Shown: in pieces, positions 38,210 to 47,890 of the stretch
Layout of the letters: each line of letters begins with the position of its first letter
Numbering within the stretch: position 1 is the stretch's first letter
Source: Hawksworthiomyces lignivorus
Taxonomy: Eukaryota; Ascomycota; Sordariomycetes; Ophiostomatales; Ophiostomataceae
Length of the DNA: 64,000 nt
Assembly (NCBI GenBank): GCA_002917075.1
Contig: NTMA01000010.1
Location: forward strand, 619,538 to 683,537
Reading direction: 5' to 3'
Notes under the pieces: model-generated
Databases searched by the model: none
What the model was told of the DNA's origin: nothing
What the model saw: only the letters and a program-made list of their open reading frames with translations
Position numbers and translations under genes: made by a program

Positions 38210-39387
38210 ATGCTGTCCAAGATTCTCTCGACCTCCGCGGTCATCCTCCTCTCCTCCAACCTGGCTGCTGCCCAGACCTTCTCTTCCTGCAACCCGATTA
38301 AGGGCCAGTGTAAGTTTTCTTGTTGCAGCCTGTGGTTCCGAGATTGAGAGTCCCGCGACTAACTAGCGCAGCTTGCCCTGCCGACCCGGCTTTCGGTGGC
38401 TCCTACACCATCGACTTCACCAAGGGTGCCAGCGATTTGTTCACCCTTGCCGGTGGCACGAACCTGGACTACGACAAGAGCAAGGGTGCTGCGTTCACGA
38501 TCAGCAAGGAGACCGAGGCCCCAACCATCACCAGCACCAAGTACCTCTTCTTCGGTACCGTTGAGGTTGTGCTCCAGGCCGCTCCCGGCACTGGCATCGT
38601 CACTAGCTTCGTCCTGCAGTCTGACGACCTGGACGAGATCGACTGGGAGTGGCTCGGTGGCGACACCGCCCAGGTCCAAACCAACTACTTCAGCAAGGGC
38701 GACACCACGACCTACGACCGCGGCGGTTTCTCCAAGGTGGGGAACCCCCAGACGTCGTTCCACACATACACCATCGACTGGTCCCCCCAGGCCGTCGTCT
38801 GGTCCATCGACGGCGCCACCGTCCGCACCCTAGCCTACAACGGCAACAACTTCCCCCAGACCCCGATGCAGATCAAGCTCGGCACCTGGGACGGTGGTGC
38901 TTCCACCGAGCCCGAGGGAACCGTCGAGTGGGCTGGCGGCCACACTCCTTTCGGTAACGGCAACGGCCCGTACGTCGCCTACTACAAGAGCATCACCGTC
39001 AACGACCGCAGCAACGGTGTCTCTGGCGCCACCTCTTACTCGTACCAGGGCACTAGCGGCACCTACAGCAGCATCAAGGTCAACACCGGCGGCGAGTCTG
39101 GCAACTCCACTAGCACCTCTAGCTCCAGCTCCAGCTCCAGCGCCACCAAGACGAGCTCCAAGACCACCTCTTCTGCCTCTACCAAGACTTCTTCGTCTGC
39201 CACGACTCTCGTGACGACCGCGACCGGCACTGGTAACAAGACCACCACCAAGACTGGTGCCGCTACCGTCTCTGCCCCTGCATCCACTACCTCCGCTGTC
39301 ACCGTCCCTACCAACAGTGTGAGCAAGGTTGGCGCCAGTATGTTCGGTGCTGTTGCCGCCATGGTGGCTGTCTTCGCTCTGATGTAA
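38210..39387 (+). CDS. GH16 cell-wall glucan-chitin transglycosylase, CRH family (Crh1/Utr2-like), GPI-anchored
   Basis: Two exons, 38210..38309 and 38372..39387, separated by a 62-nt intron (donor GTAAGT, branch ACTAAC, acceptor GCGCAG); 371 residues. A signal peptide (hydrophobic residues 5-21, ending LAAA-Q) is followed by a Cys-bearing start with CNPIK and CPADPAFGG. The GH16 core has the catalytic motif DEIDWEWLG, with E122 as nucleophile, D124 and E126 as acid/base, then FHTYTIDWSP and PMQIKLGTWDGG. A Ser/Thr-rich, probably O-mannosylated region (about 275-345) ends in a hydrophobic tail with no charged residues after it, as in GPI-anchored wall proteins. Crh enzymes transfer chitin chains onto beta-glucan at the plasma membrane and wall. 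All active-site residues are intact. The gene is strongly GC-ended at third codon positions, which suggests high expression. Confidence 0.96.
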
Positions 39388-40731
39388 TGTGGATGAGATA
39401 AAAAAGGAGAGATCAGAGTCCGGCTTTTAATTCATTGGAAGGTTCTTGGGTATATTCACCTATATATATTTTATACACTTTTCTGCACGAAGGAGAGACA
39501 AAGAAAAGAGTAGGAGTACATAACGGAGAACAGCGTTTTTTTTTTTTTTTTTTGGCTACTTGCTACCAACTACCAGAGCATACTGTTTCCCTTGGCATCT
39601 TGTTTTTGCATCACGTTTGAACATTATATTGTGGACTTCGTCATTGCTGCGGCTGTAGACGCCTGATATTATGTATCATAATAATACTATATAACGATTT
39701 TTGAGATTGAAGACGAGGACTCGGGAGCGCTTACTGAGCTCCTGGTGAGCAAATTAACAAGCAAATGAACGAGCAATTTGAATAGTCTGTAAACTGGTAC
39801 CAGGGAACGACCTCTCGTATATGCTAATGCCTGTAGACCACGCCAGACTAGAAAGAGAAAACTAAGAGTTTCTTGTACATAAGCATATTTGCAATGCGGA
39901 GAAAAGGCGGAAAGCAAACAGCGACGACGAGCCAGACCCCTGCCGATCAAGCCTTGGCGAGCGGGTCAAAATTTCTTGGGTGTTGGGTTGAGGCGGCCGG
40001 ACCTTGTTTCTTCTTGAGAGGCACCAGTCATAATTTCCCCGCCAATTTCATTTCGCGTGCTGCCGGTGCCTCAACAGGAAATTGATGAGTTAAATGAAGT
40101 AAAATTTAGTCTCATTCCTCTGGTGTGCGTCGGGGAGAAAAGACATGCTTAGAGCACGTCAGATGTGCTTTGTCTGCGCACATGTGTTGTGTGTCGTGCT
40201 TTTTCTTGCAGCTCACAGGTGAAGCTGTAAATTTGTTTCATCTTATGACGATGTTCTAATACGAGTTTCCTTCTGAACCGTATTATATTTCATCGTGTCT
40301 GGCTATGTTTGCTCTTAGAAGCCGAGAAAGGCATTTGTGGTTTGGAATATCAGGAGGCATAGTCGGCCTCGATTTTTCTCATTCTCTATGAGATAGTCTT
40401 GATTGAATGGCTTTGCCAGTTTTGACTTTTTTAGGGGGTTGCGTTTTCAACGGTTTGCTACATATTCGCGGGAGTGAGCCACTGTAGAAGAATTGCTGTG
40501 ATGTCACGTTTCTTGCCTGCTCAGCCTTACCGGTTAAACCCCGCTACCAACAGCAGCAAAGCAAGGTGAGGGTCCTCGAAAGCAGGACATGCTAACCTCA
40601 GGATATCCCTTCTTTGTTCCAAGTAAATAGGGAGACGAACGGAAACCAGAGTGTTGATCTCTAGCAAAACTCTCGGTGACGACGAGCGCGGGGCCATCTT
40701 CTGAGGGTTCCCGCTAGTTACATCTCGCGCC
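39388..40731. other. Intergenic region between the CRH and sirtuin genes
   Basis: About 1.3 kb holding the CRH 3' flank (TATATATATT near 39462, T18 run) and the sirtuin promoter. No coding sequence or RNA gene is recognised. Confidence 0.6.
39536..39553 (+). repeat. T18 homopolymer in the CRH gene 3' flank
   Basis: Eighteen consecutive T residues about 150 nt after the CRH stop codon, probably in or just beyond the 3' untranslated region. Confidence 0.85.
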
Positions 40732-41817
40732 ATGGCAATGGCACACAACGATGTTGCTGCGTTCCACAATCTGCTGTTGCGGATCACGGCTCCTTCCAAT
40801 CCCCGTCCGGCGCGCATCCTTGCTCTATGCGGCGCCGGCTTGTCGGCCGCGTCCGGTCTAGCTACGTTTCGGGGATCGACAGCGGCCCTGTGGAACACAC
40901 ATGACCCGATGCAGCTGGCCACGCCCGAGGCATTCGCGGCAGACCCGGCCCTTGTGTGGCGGTTCTACGCCTACCGGCGGCACACGGCACTCCAGGCGCA
41001 GCCCAACGCGGGCCACCGGGCGCTGGCAGCGCTGGCACGAGCGTGCCCAGCCGTTGCTGCACGCAGCAGCGGAGACGCCGGCCCCGGCAGCCCGCCGACG
41101 GGCTTCCTCTGCCTGACGCAGAACGTCGACGGCCTGAGCCCGCGTGCGGGCCACCCGCCGGAGCAGCTGCGCACGGTGCACGGCTCGCTGTTCGACCTGC
41201 GGTGCGTCGAGGTCGACCGCGGCCGCTGCGACTACGTCGAGCGCGATAACTTTGCCGATCCGCTGTGCCCCGCGCTGGCCGTGGCAGCCGCCACGGACGA
41301 GACGGCTGCAGCGAACGTCGGCGGCAGCGGCGGGCCGCAGCAGCAGCAGCAGCAGTCGCCGCTGGCGCCCATCCCGCGCTCTGAGCTGCCGAGCTGCCCA
41401 GCCTGCCGGGCCAAGGGCCGCCGCCACGTGCCGCTTCTGCGGCCGGGTGTCGTCTGGTTCGGCGAGCAGCTCGACGACGCCATGCTCGAAGAGATCGACC
41501 GGTGGATCGCCGGCCGCGACGGGAGCGGCCCGGCGCCGCCCAAGATCTGGTCTCGCGGCGGCGCCGAAAACGAGCAGCAGCCGGGCCCCAACGGCGTCGA
41601 CCTGATGCTCGTCATCGGCACATCCGCCGAGGTGTACCCCGCCGCGGGGTACATTGACGAGGCGCGCGCAACCGGCGCGGTGATCGCAACCATCAATCTG
41701 GACGCCGAGTCGCCCGAGAACCTGGCGGCGCTGGAGCCAGGCGACTTTGCGTTCGGTGGCAGCGCGGCGGATCTCCTGCCGCTCCTGCTGGAGCCGGTGA
41801 TTGGGAAGCTGGAATAG
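40732..41817 (+). CDS. Class III sirtuin (SIRT5/CobB-like NAD-dependent deacylase)
   Basis: Single-exon gene of 361 residues; start ATG at 40732 in a GCCATGG context, with a second ATG at 40738. The Rossmann motif is GAGLSAASGLATFR (34-47), the NAD pocket TQNVDGL (129-135), and the catalytic base H150 lies in VHGSLFDLRC. Y79 and R82 in RFYAYRR match the tyrosine-arginine pair that lets SIRT5-type enzymes bind malonyl- and succinyl-lysine, so a deacylase rather than a plain deacetylase is inferred. Zinc ligands appear to be C158 and C166 (spacing seven, wider than usual) plus C222 and C225 (CPAC). Other matches are LRPGVVWFGE and VIGTSAEVYPAAGY. Gln-rich (203-208) and Gly/Pro-rich inserts lengthen the protein. 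It is convergent with the transporter gene 235 nt away. Base composition is very GC-rich. Confidence 0.94.
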   Translation: MAMAHNDVAAFHNLLLRITAPSNPRPARILALCGAGLSAASGLATFRGSTAALWNTHDPMQLATPEAFAADPALVWRFYAYRRHTALQAQPNAGHRALAALARACPAVAARSSGDAGPGSPPTGFLCLTQNVDGLSPRAGHPPEQLRTVHGSLFDLRCVEVDRGRCDYVERDNFADPLCPALAVAAATDETAAANVGGSGGPQQQQQQSPLAPIPRSELPSCPACRAKGRRHVPLLRPGVVWFGEQLDDAMLEEIDRWIAGRDGSGPAPPKIWSRGGAENEQQPGPNGVDLMLVIGTSAEVYPAAGYIDEARATGAVIATINLDAESPENLAALEPGDFAFGGSAADLLPLLLEPVIGKLE

Positions 41818-42052
41818 GCTACCAAGGCATAGAACGGGGAGATGGGAATACAGGGCAATATCTGAGCTGAGAGCATTTAACGGCAAGCGCAAGCTAGGGG
41901 CATGTGGATATATAATTTCATCGTGATTCTTTTCTCGTAATCTATTCTTGTCCTTTTTTCTCCATGTTACCTATTTGCTCAAGACAGCCACAACTCACGG
42001 CAACTATCCCATACCCTCTTGCCGTTTTTAGCATAGGTAATACTTGATCTTC

Positions 42053-43592
42053 CTACGGAAGATTCGGCTCGTTCATAATCATTGACAACACGCCTGCAAT
42101 GGCCAGCACCAGCAGCGTTGAGCAGACGCTAAATACCGACACGTAGACGCCCTCGCCGTTGCTGTCGGGCGTGAGAAGCAGCGCCGCCACCACAAACATG
42201 TTGAGCGGCACCCGCAGTAGCGCGTAGACCTGGGCGCGCGCGCCGTCCGGCACGAGCTGGCCCTTGAGGTAGCCCATGCAGGGCCAGTAGGTGCCGACGC
42301 AGGCCTCAAACAGGCAGAAGAGCCAGAACACGGCCTGCTCGGAGAGGCTGGCCATCAGTACCGATGACGAGAGGGGGTAGAATACGATCTCGGCAGCGCA
42401 GAGCAAGCCCAGGAGCAGGCTAGCACAGCGGACGAGGCGGTACTGCGCCGTGACCAGGTTGAACGCCAGCGTGGCGGCCATAGCGGCGGCCATGAAGCAC
42501 GCAAAGATAATGCCGTAGGGGAGGGAGGCGGCGGACTCAGACGAAGTGCTAGAGGCGGCGACCGCCTTCAGCGCGGGTGTCCAGAAGAAGACAAAGAGGT
42601 ACATGGAGCCCTCGAATAGAGTGGAAGCCAGGCCCAACACGATTACGGCCGGGTCGCGTAAGACTGCCAGTACGCGGCCACCACCGTCTTCCTTGTCCTT
42701 CGTAGCGGCCTCGCCATAGTTTTCGTTCTGGAGAGTTGGTCATGCAAAGTTAGCTATGGAACAGGAAACTAGCTGCTTCTGCTTGTCAAATGAAATACGA
42801 CAATTGATGACTGCTCACCCATGTCGATGCGATTCGCCAGGCAGCCACGGCCAGAAGCACGGCGCTCGCAACGAACGGCGCCTTGCGGGTCCCGCTGGCT
42901 GCAACTACCCACTCGCTGAACACGCCGCTGGCAATGGCCGCCAGGCTGTTGAGCGTGCCCATGAGGCCAAAGGTCTGCGACAGGCGGGCGCTGGCGGCCT
43001 CGGTCGCCTCGGCGTTTCCGGCCTCAAACTTCTCGGTCTCCCAGAAGTCCGTCACCATCCAGCTCTCAAAGACGCTGAAGAGCAGGCTGGTGCTGATTCC
43101 GCCGAGCACGCGGCCCGCCAGCAGCAGCGGCACCCGCGGCGTGGCGACCGTCAGCAGACACGACGCCGCGTACGTGCCGCAGCACGCCAGACATGCCAGC
43201 TTGCGCCCGTAGCGGTCGGCAGCGCCGCCCACCACGAAGGCGCTCAAGCCGCCCGCCACGAAGCCAGTGGCGAATAGGACGGAGACCAGCCCTGCCGGCA
43301 CGCCGTGCTCGTCGGCGTAGAGCGAATAGAGGAAGGGACCCTGCAGCCAGTCGGCGGCCATGACGAGGGCATACACAATGAGGAAGTCGGCGGCATTGGC
43401 CGCTGTGGTTGCGGCGGGCTGCGCCTTGCCATCCTGCTTCGTCTTGTCTTTGCTGTTGCCGTTGGCCGGTTTGGCTTCGCTACCCTTGGTGCTTGCATCC
43501 TCCTTCTCACTGCCTATGTGCATATACTGTGCAGCATAGAGTGCACCGCAAAGGCCGAGCAGGCCTGTGAGATTGGCCTTATAGATATCCAT
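42053..43592 (-). CDS. MFSD5-like MFS transporter (molybdate-anion transporter family)
   Basis: Two exons, 43592..42819 and 42727..42053, separated by a 91-nt intron (donor GTGAGC, branch GCTAAC, acceptor CTCCAG), phase 0; 482 residues. Twelve hydrophobic segments are arranged as in MFSD5. The first helix is followed by a lysine-rich linker, then DFLIVYALVMAADWLQGPFLYSLY split by helix 2, a loop with GGAADRYGRK, GRVLGGISTSLLFSVFESWMV, and in the C-half STLFEGSMYLFVFFWTPAL and EACVGTYWPCMGYLKGQ, which are strong family signatures. Human and algal relatives are linked to molybdate uptake, so plasma-membrane molybdate or oxyanion transport is a family-based inference. It is divergent from the CCDC130-type gene with a spacer of about 1.06 kb, and GC-rich like its neighbours. 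Confidence 0.94.
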
Positions 43593-44655
43593 GGTAACTA
43601 GTCTTAGTCGCAAACTCAATTGATCCTCTTGAAATAGTTGAGCTGCCTACAAGCTGATGACAGATATCCTGGAGCTTAAAAGAGCTCTCTTGAGAATGTT
43701 TCTTTTTTTCTCGTTTAACCCAGCGTACAGCTGGCCTTTTCCAATTACCCGGAAACGAGAAACGTCCACGCGCGCCCGGCTCAAGCACCTCTTCAAAGGA
43801 GTCAGGCGGAACGGGAGCCGTGTCCCCCTTTGCGCTGCTCTGCGACATCTACTGTAAGAGATTGCTGCATTCTCGGTATGTGCTCCAGATGACATCCAAA
43901 ATAGAGTTGGAATACCAGCACTACGATGCATCGCAAACATAGCTAATTTTGTAGAAAAACTTTCTATTTGAACGTAGAGAAGCTCTCTGTCCTATATTAT
44001 AAACAGTGCACATATTTACATGGCTTCGCTTGAAACTAGCCGTTTCTCACGATTTAGCCAGGGTACTGTATTGCAATTGACTTACGAAAAATGAACAGAA
44101 TGAGAAAATACATTAAAATAGCAGAGAGTCGAAAGGGAATAGCAGCCGAGATGTTTGCAAATAGATTCAAAAGAGAGATGGAAAATGCACCATTTGGTTG
44201 TCTAAGCCTAGGTATGTACTCCGTAGTGACGTTCAAATGCCGTCGACTAATTAGCTGAGAGCTTGTGGCCATTTGGTTTCTGCTGATTAATTTTTGGTAT
44301 GGCCTGGCCTAGTCCGGCAGTCCCCGCTAAAATGACGGCAACTTTCTCTCAGTCCCACCTTGCTGCCTGTTGCAATTGTTCATCAATACCTCCACATCGA
44401 CGCTCTCGCAAGATTAGAGAACCAACTTGCGACAAGTCCGTTCATCTATGCACATGGATTCCGTTTAAGAAAGTGCCGGCCGGCTAGGGAAAGTCGAACG
44501 GAAGATAGACAGACGGCAAAATAAAGGCGGAAAAGGTTGCTGTCGCCACCGGAAAGCTAGCATAGCTTTCTCCTTTTCCTGCTCTCTTTTTCAATACCTG
44601 ACGACTGGTGGAAAGGGCCGCTTTCTAGGCCTCCATCCCCCGCCACATTTTCACG
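43593..44655. other. Divergent promoter region, MFSD5-like / CCDC130-like
   Basis: A 1,063-nt spacer between two divergent start codons, much richer in A and T than the GC-rich genes around it. It holds one TACTCCGTA motif (44217-44225). No coding sequence is supported. Confidence 0.6.
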
Positions 44656-45993
44656 ATGCAGGGCTTCAACATGGGACGTTATGTCCCGCCGGACCAGGAG
44701 GGTCTGACGTCGGGCAACCGGCTGCACGGCACGCGCGCGCAGAAGACCAACGCGGCGGGTGTGCCGATCGTGCGCTTCGAGATGCCCTTCGCCGTCTGGT
44801 GCGACGGCTGCGAGGCGCAGTCGGCGAAGAAGCAGCCGGTGCTGATCGGGCAGGGCGTGCGCTTCAACGCCGAGAAGCACCGCACGGGCGCCTACTACAG
44901 CACGCCCATCTGGACGTTCCGCATGCGCCACCCGGCCTGCGGCACGTGGCTGGAGATCCGCACCGACCCGGCGACGACCGTGTACGTGGTGGTATCGGGC
45001 GGGCGGCGCCGGCGGGAGTACGACGACGACGACGACGAAGCAGGAGGAGGACTGGACCCCGCCGCGGCCGCGGCCGCATCCGCCGCGGCTTTGGCGGGGA
45101 CGGCGGCGCCGGACAGCGAGGTGGACCGCCTGGACGCGTTCGACCGCCTGGAGCGGACCATTGCGCACCGCGCTGAGGCGACGGCGGCGGCGACGGCGTC
45201 CGCGCAGGCGCAGCAGCGCATCGACGCGCTCTCGCGGGCTAGCGCGCGCCAGTGGCAGGACCCCTACGCGCGCAACCGGGCGCTGCGGGCGGCGTTCCGC
45301 GAGGGGCGCCACGCGCGCGAGCGGACCGCAGCCGACGACGACGGCCTGCGGGCGCGGCTGGGCGGCCTGAGCGAGGACCTGGTCCTGCTGCCCGCCACGG
45401 CCGAAGACGCGCGGTATGCGGCGCTGGTGGACTTTGGGAGCCGCAGAGGCGGCAGCGGTGGCGAGACGCCCTCGGCTGTGGCGGACCGGCGGACCCTGGC
45501 TCGGCCGCTGTTCGCCCAGAGCAGCGACGAGGACGCGGAGCGGCAAAAAGCCAAGAACGAAGGCAGCGGCGGCTCGGACGCGCCCCAAGGACGGTCTTCG
45601 ACGGCCAAGACGAGACCGGCGACACCGCCAACTTCGCGCAGCAACGCGTACGCGCCGACGACGCGGGAGGCAAAGCGCAGGCAGTCGATCCGGGATCATC
45701 TGGCGTCCACGGTGCTGGCCAACACGCGGCTGTCAACCGATCCGTTTCTGGGGACGCTGGGCTGGCAGGGCGGTGGAGCCGGTAGCGGCAGCAGCGGCAA
45801 CAGCGGGGCATCTACGCCTCGGCTCCCGGGTGTGAAGCGAAAGCGCGCAGAAGAGGACACGCCTGTCACGCGATCAATTGAGAAGGACGGCGAAGGCAGC
45901 AGCTCCAACGACGGCGATAGCAGCAGAGCAAAATCGCCCAAGAAAGCTCCGCCGCCCGCAGCAGTGACACTCGTCAACTACGACTCGGACTAA
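44656..45993 (+). CDS. CCDC130/Yju2B-type splicing factor (CWC16 family)
   Basis: Single-exon gene of 445 residues. It opens with MQGFNMGRYVPPDQEG, the usual fungal CCDC130/Cwf16 start. The CWC16 zinc domain has MPFAVWCDGC (C49, C52), QGVRFNAEKH, YYSTPIWTFRMRHPAC (C95) and EIRTDPATTVYVV. These proteins bind the spliceosome around the catalytic steps, so a nuclear pre-mRNA splicing role is expected. A stretch of about 8 extra residues (AKKQPVLI area) follows C52 compared with animal proteins. The C-terminal 300 residues are low-complexity, rich in Ala, Arg, Ser and Glu, with a DDDDDE tract at about 118 and basic patches suitable for nuclear import. The gene is exceptionally GC-rich, which produces long false frames on the other strand. 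It faces UBC8 convergently, 633 nt away. Confidence 0.93.
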   Translation: MQGFNMGRYVPPDQEGLTSGNRLHGTRAQKTNAAGVPIVRFEMPFAVWCDGCEAQSAKKQPVLIGQGVRFNAEKHRTGAYYSTPIWTFRMRHPACGTWLEIRTDPATTVYVVVSGGRRRREYDDDDDEAGGGLDPAAAAAASAAALAGTAAPDSEVDRLDAFDRLERTIAHRAEATAAATASAQAQQRIDALSRASARQWQDPYARNRALRAAFREGRHARERTAADDDGLRARLGGLSEDLVLLPATAEDARYAALVDFGSRRGGSGGETPSAVADRRTLARPLFAQSSDEDAERQKAKNEGSGGSDAPQGRSSTAKTRPATPPTSRSNAYAPTTREAKRRQSIRDHLASTVLANTRLSTDPFLGTLGWQGGGAGSGSSGNSGASTPRLPGVKRKRAEEDTPVTRSIEKDGEGSSSNDGDSSRAKSPKKAPPPAAVTLVNYDSD

Positions 45994-46626
45994 AGATGAT
46001 ATGCCTTGTATAGCCATTTTAATGTGTTTCGGTCATTGGAACTAGACTTATTTTATATTTTATTCATGATACCCAATAGAATTTTGCTTTCCACATTATG
46101 CATCGCGTCAAGCTGCGCCCCTCTTCCACTTCCGTGCAGTTGTTCCTGCGATCCGTCCAACATTGTTTGATTGTATCTTAAATTGTAAATAATATCTCAG
46201 AAGCCCAGTCGAAGTAAACAAGAAACAAAAGTTACAAATGTAGCCAACAAGAAGGCTGGGGATGATTGACAAAGGTAAAACGTGCCGCCGCTTCATGGAA
46301 GCAGATACTGGGTAGTCGCCACATCCTCCCTCCCCTTCCCTCACTCATAGCTTATCCTACTTGCTCCAGTTCCAATGCCTCTCCGATTATGTTGATATCC
46401 TCCCAATCCAAGTCTGATGCGCCAGATAAAAGCTGAAAAATGAGAAAAAGAAGACGCAATTGTGGGATGTAGAAGACTTTGCTGCTTGCCCACGCCAATG
46501 AAAAATAGACGGCCATGCCATCGCCGAGAGCCAAATGGTGAAACGAAAAGGGGGTCATGGAACACCGATAAGTCAAAAGAAAAACAAACAGAAAACGGAA
46601 AATCAGAGCTCCCAAGTCGCCGGCTT
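45994..46626. other. Convergent spacer between the CCDC130-like and UBC8 genes
   Basis: A 633-nt AT-rich spacer holding both 3' untranslated regions. No coding sequence is recognised. Confidence 0.6.
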
Positions 46627-47890
46627 TCATACATCATCCATCTGGCCGGCTGGCTCATCGTCATCGTCGCCAAAGCTGCCTACAGATGACATGTCGTCAT
46701 CATCCTCTGACTCGGCACCAGCATCGTCGGCTGCGTCCTTGCTTGCGTATTTTTGCACGTATTCTGCGGCTGGTCAGAGAACTAGGACCCTGGAGAGAGG
46801 AGAGCTAGATATGGCGAAATTGAGGGCGTGCCTACCTTTGACTTTCACATCGTAGTTCTTTGGCTCCCGCATCAACAGCGCAGCCGCCTCGCCGTTAAGA
46901 GGATCAGTGGGGTTCGGGTACCGCAGAAGTTGAGGCAGGAAGACTTCAAAGATATTGATCATGTCATACATAGGCGACCACGTCTGGTTGATGACATCGA
47001 GGCAGACAGAGCCAGAAAGCTCGTCGATATTGGGGTGGAAGATGCGGTTTACGAAACCAATGCTAGGTGATTTGTACGGGTACTGGTCGGGGAGTTCGAC
47101 ATGGACCTTCCAAACACCGCCTTCAAAAGGGGCTATTCATGATATTAGCAGCGGATCTCTTATTGTACGAAGTTACAAGCCGTCTCTGGGCTCGTCACGA
47201 GGGTTGCGTTGTGTTTGACCGTACTTTCTGCAGGTCCTTTGAAACGGACATAGAATTCTTGCCTAAAATACGGGCACTGGTGTCAGGACAGCACAAATTC
47301 GACAGAGTAGAACAGACTCGTCTGCCAGTCTGATATGCCGGCGTAGATGAGTGGTTTGGAGCGCGAATCGAAGAACGAAGGAGCTTACACTACAGAAGTT
47401 GCAGGTGTTAGAATCCACGAAAATAAGTTCTGGGCTAAAGTTCACATAAAAAGGCAACGCTGGGAAAGCAAGAGCAGGAGACTGACTGTTGTCATTGACT
47501 AGTGTGACCTCATAGTCACTCATCAACCTTAAAGAAAGGTTAGCAGACTGCAAAAAGGAGGGAAGAAAGGGAAGCAGAGCAGCCGAAAGGGAGATCGTAG
47601 AGTGTCACGGGGGCTGGACTATGGAGGCAAGCAGTTCGTACATCCTAAAAAGAGAGAGAAGTTTTCGTTAGTATGACTGGGAGCCCTAACAAAAAAGAGG
47701 TAAAGCAGAAGACCTGGAGACCGCTCCAAGTTCCGCAGCGGAGAGGGTGAACAAACTTCATGACCTATGCAGACGAGAACGATTAGCGAGAAAGAACGAA
47801 GAAGCATTTCGAAAGCGGCGCCAGAAAATGCAAGACATATAAATCAATAGAGCATACATCAGTCTCAATACGGCGGCGAGGGCTACTCAT
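46627..47890 (-). CDS. ubc8: Ubiquitin-conjugating enzyme E2, UBC8/UBE2H type, with micro-exons
   Basis: Seven exons by my reconstruction: 47890..47858, 47764..47757 (8 nt), 47527..47487, 47389 (1 nt), 47262..47225, 47132..46836 and 46763..46627. Coding total is 555 nt, giving 184 residues. The protein starts [21 protein letters not shown], continues [16 protein letters not shown], and has the E2 core with [15 protein letters not shown] (active-site C84) and [20 protein letters not shown]. It ends in the acidic tail typical of this subfamily ([19 protein letters not shown]). Yeast Ubc8 supplies ubiquitin to the GID ligase that degrades gluconeogenic enzymes. One leucine of the usual KLLMSDY is absent at the exon 2/3 join. 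Introns carry good branch points (GCTAAT, GCTAAC, TCTAAC, CTGAC). The gene identity is certain; the tiny exons are inferred from frame and family conservation. Confidence 0.93.
47389..47389 (-). other. Putative single-nucleotide exon of UBC8
   Basis: The conserved methionine in NDN-M-QEF is spelled by A (end of exon 3), T (47389) and G (start of exon 5). The T sits between an acceptor CTTCTGTAG, with branch TTCTAACACC about 20 nt upstream, and a donor GTAAGC. The next acceptor is ATTTTAG, with branch CCTGACACC. Without this base the downstream frame is lost. Confidence 0.7.
47757..47764 (-). other. 8-nt micro-exon of UBC8
   Basis: GTCATGAA supplies Val, Met and two bases of Lys of the conserved ETDVMKL start. 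It is preceded by GCTAATCG...CTGCATAG (branch point and acceptor of a 93-nt intron) and followed by the donor GTTTGT of a 229-nt intron. Confidence 0.75.

Noticed and set aside
40858..41892. 344-codon frame antisense to the sirtuin
   Set aside because: A by-product of extreme GC content; the sirtuin motifs are on the plus strand.
44557..45699. 380-codon frame antisense to the CCDC130-like gene
   Set aside because: Arg/Ala-rich shadow frame caused by GC-rich codons; no domain.
47225..47487. A single-intron model for UBC8 using donor CA|GTCTCC
   Set aside because: It keeps frame but uses a poor donor, adds a residue and loses the conserved Met. The 1-nt exon model has better sites on both sides.
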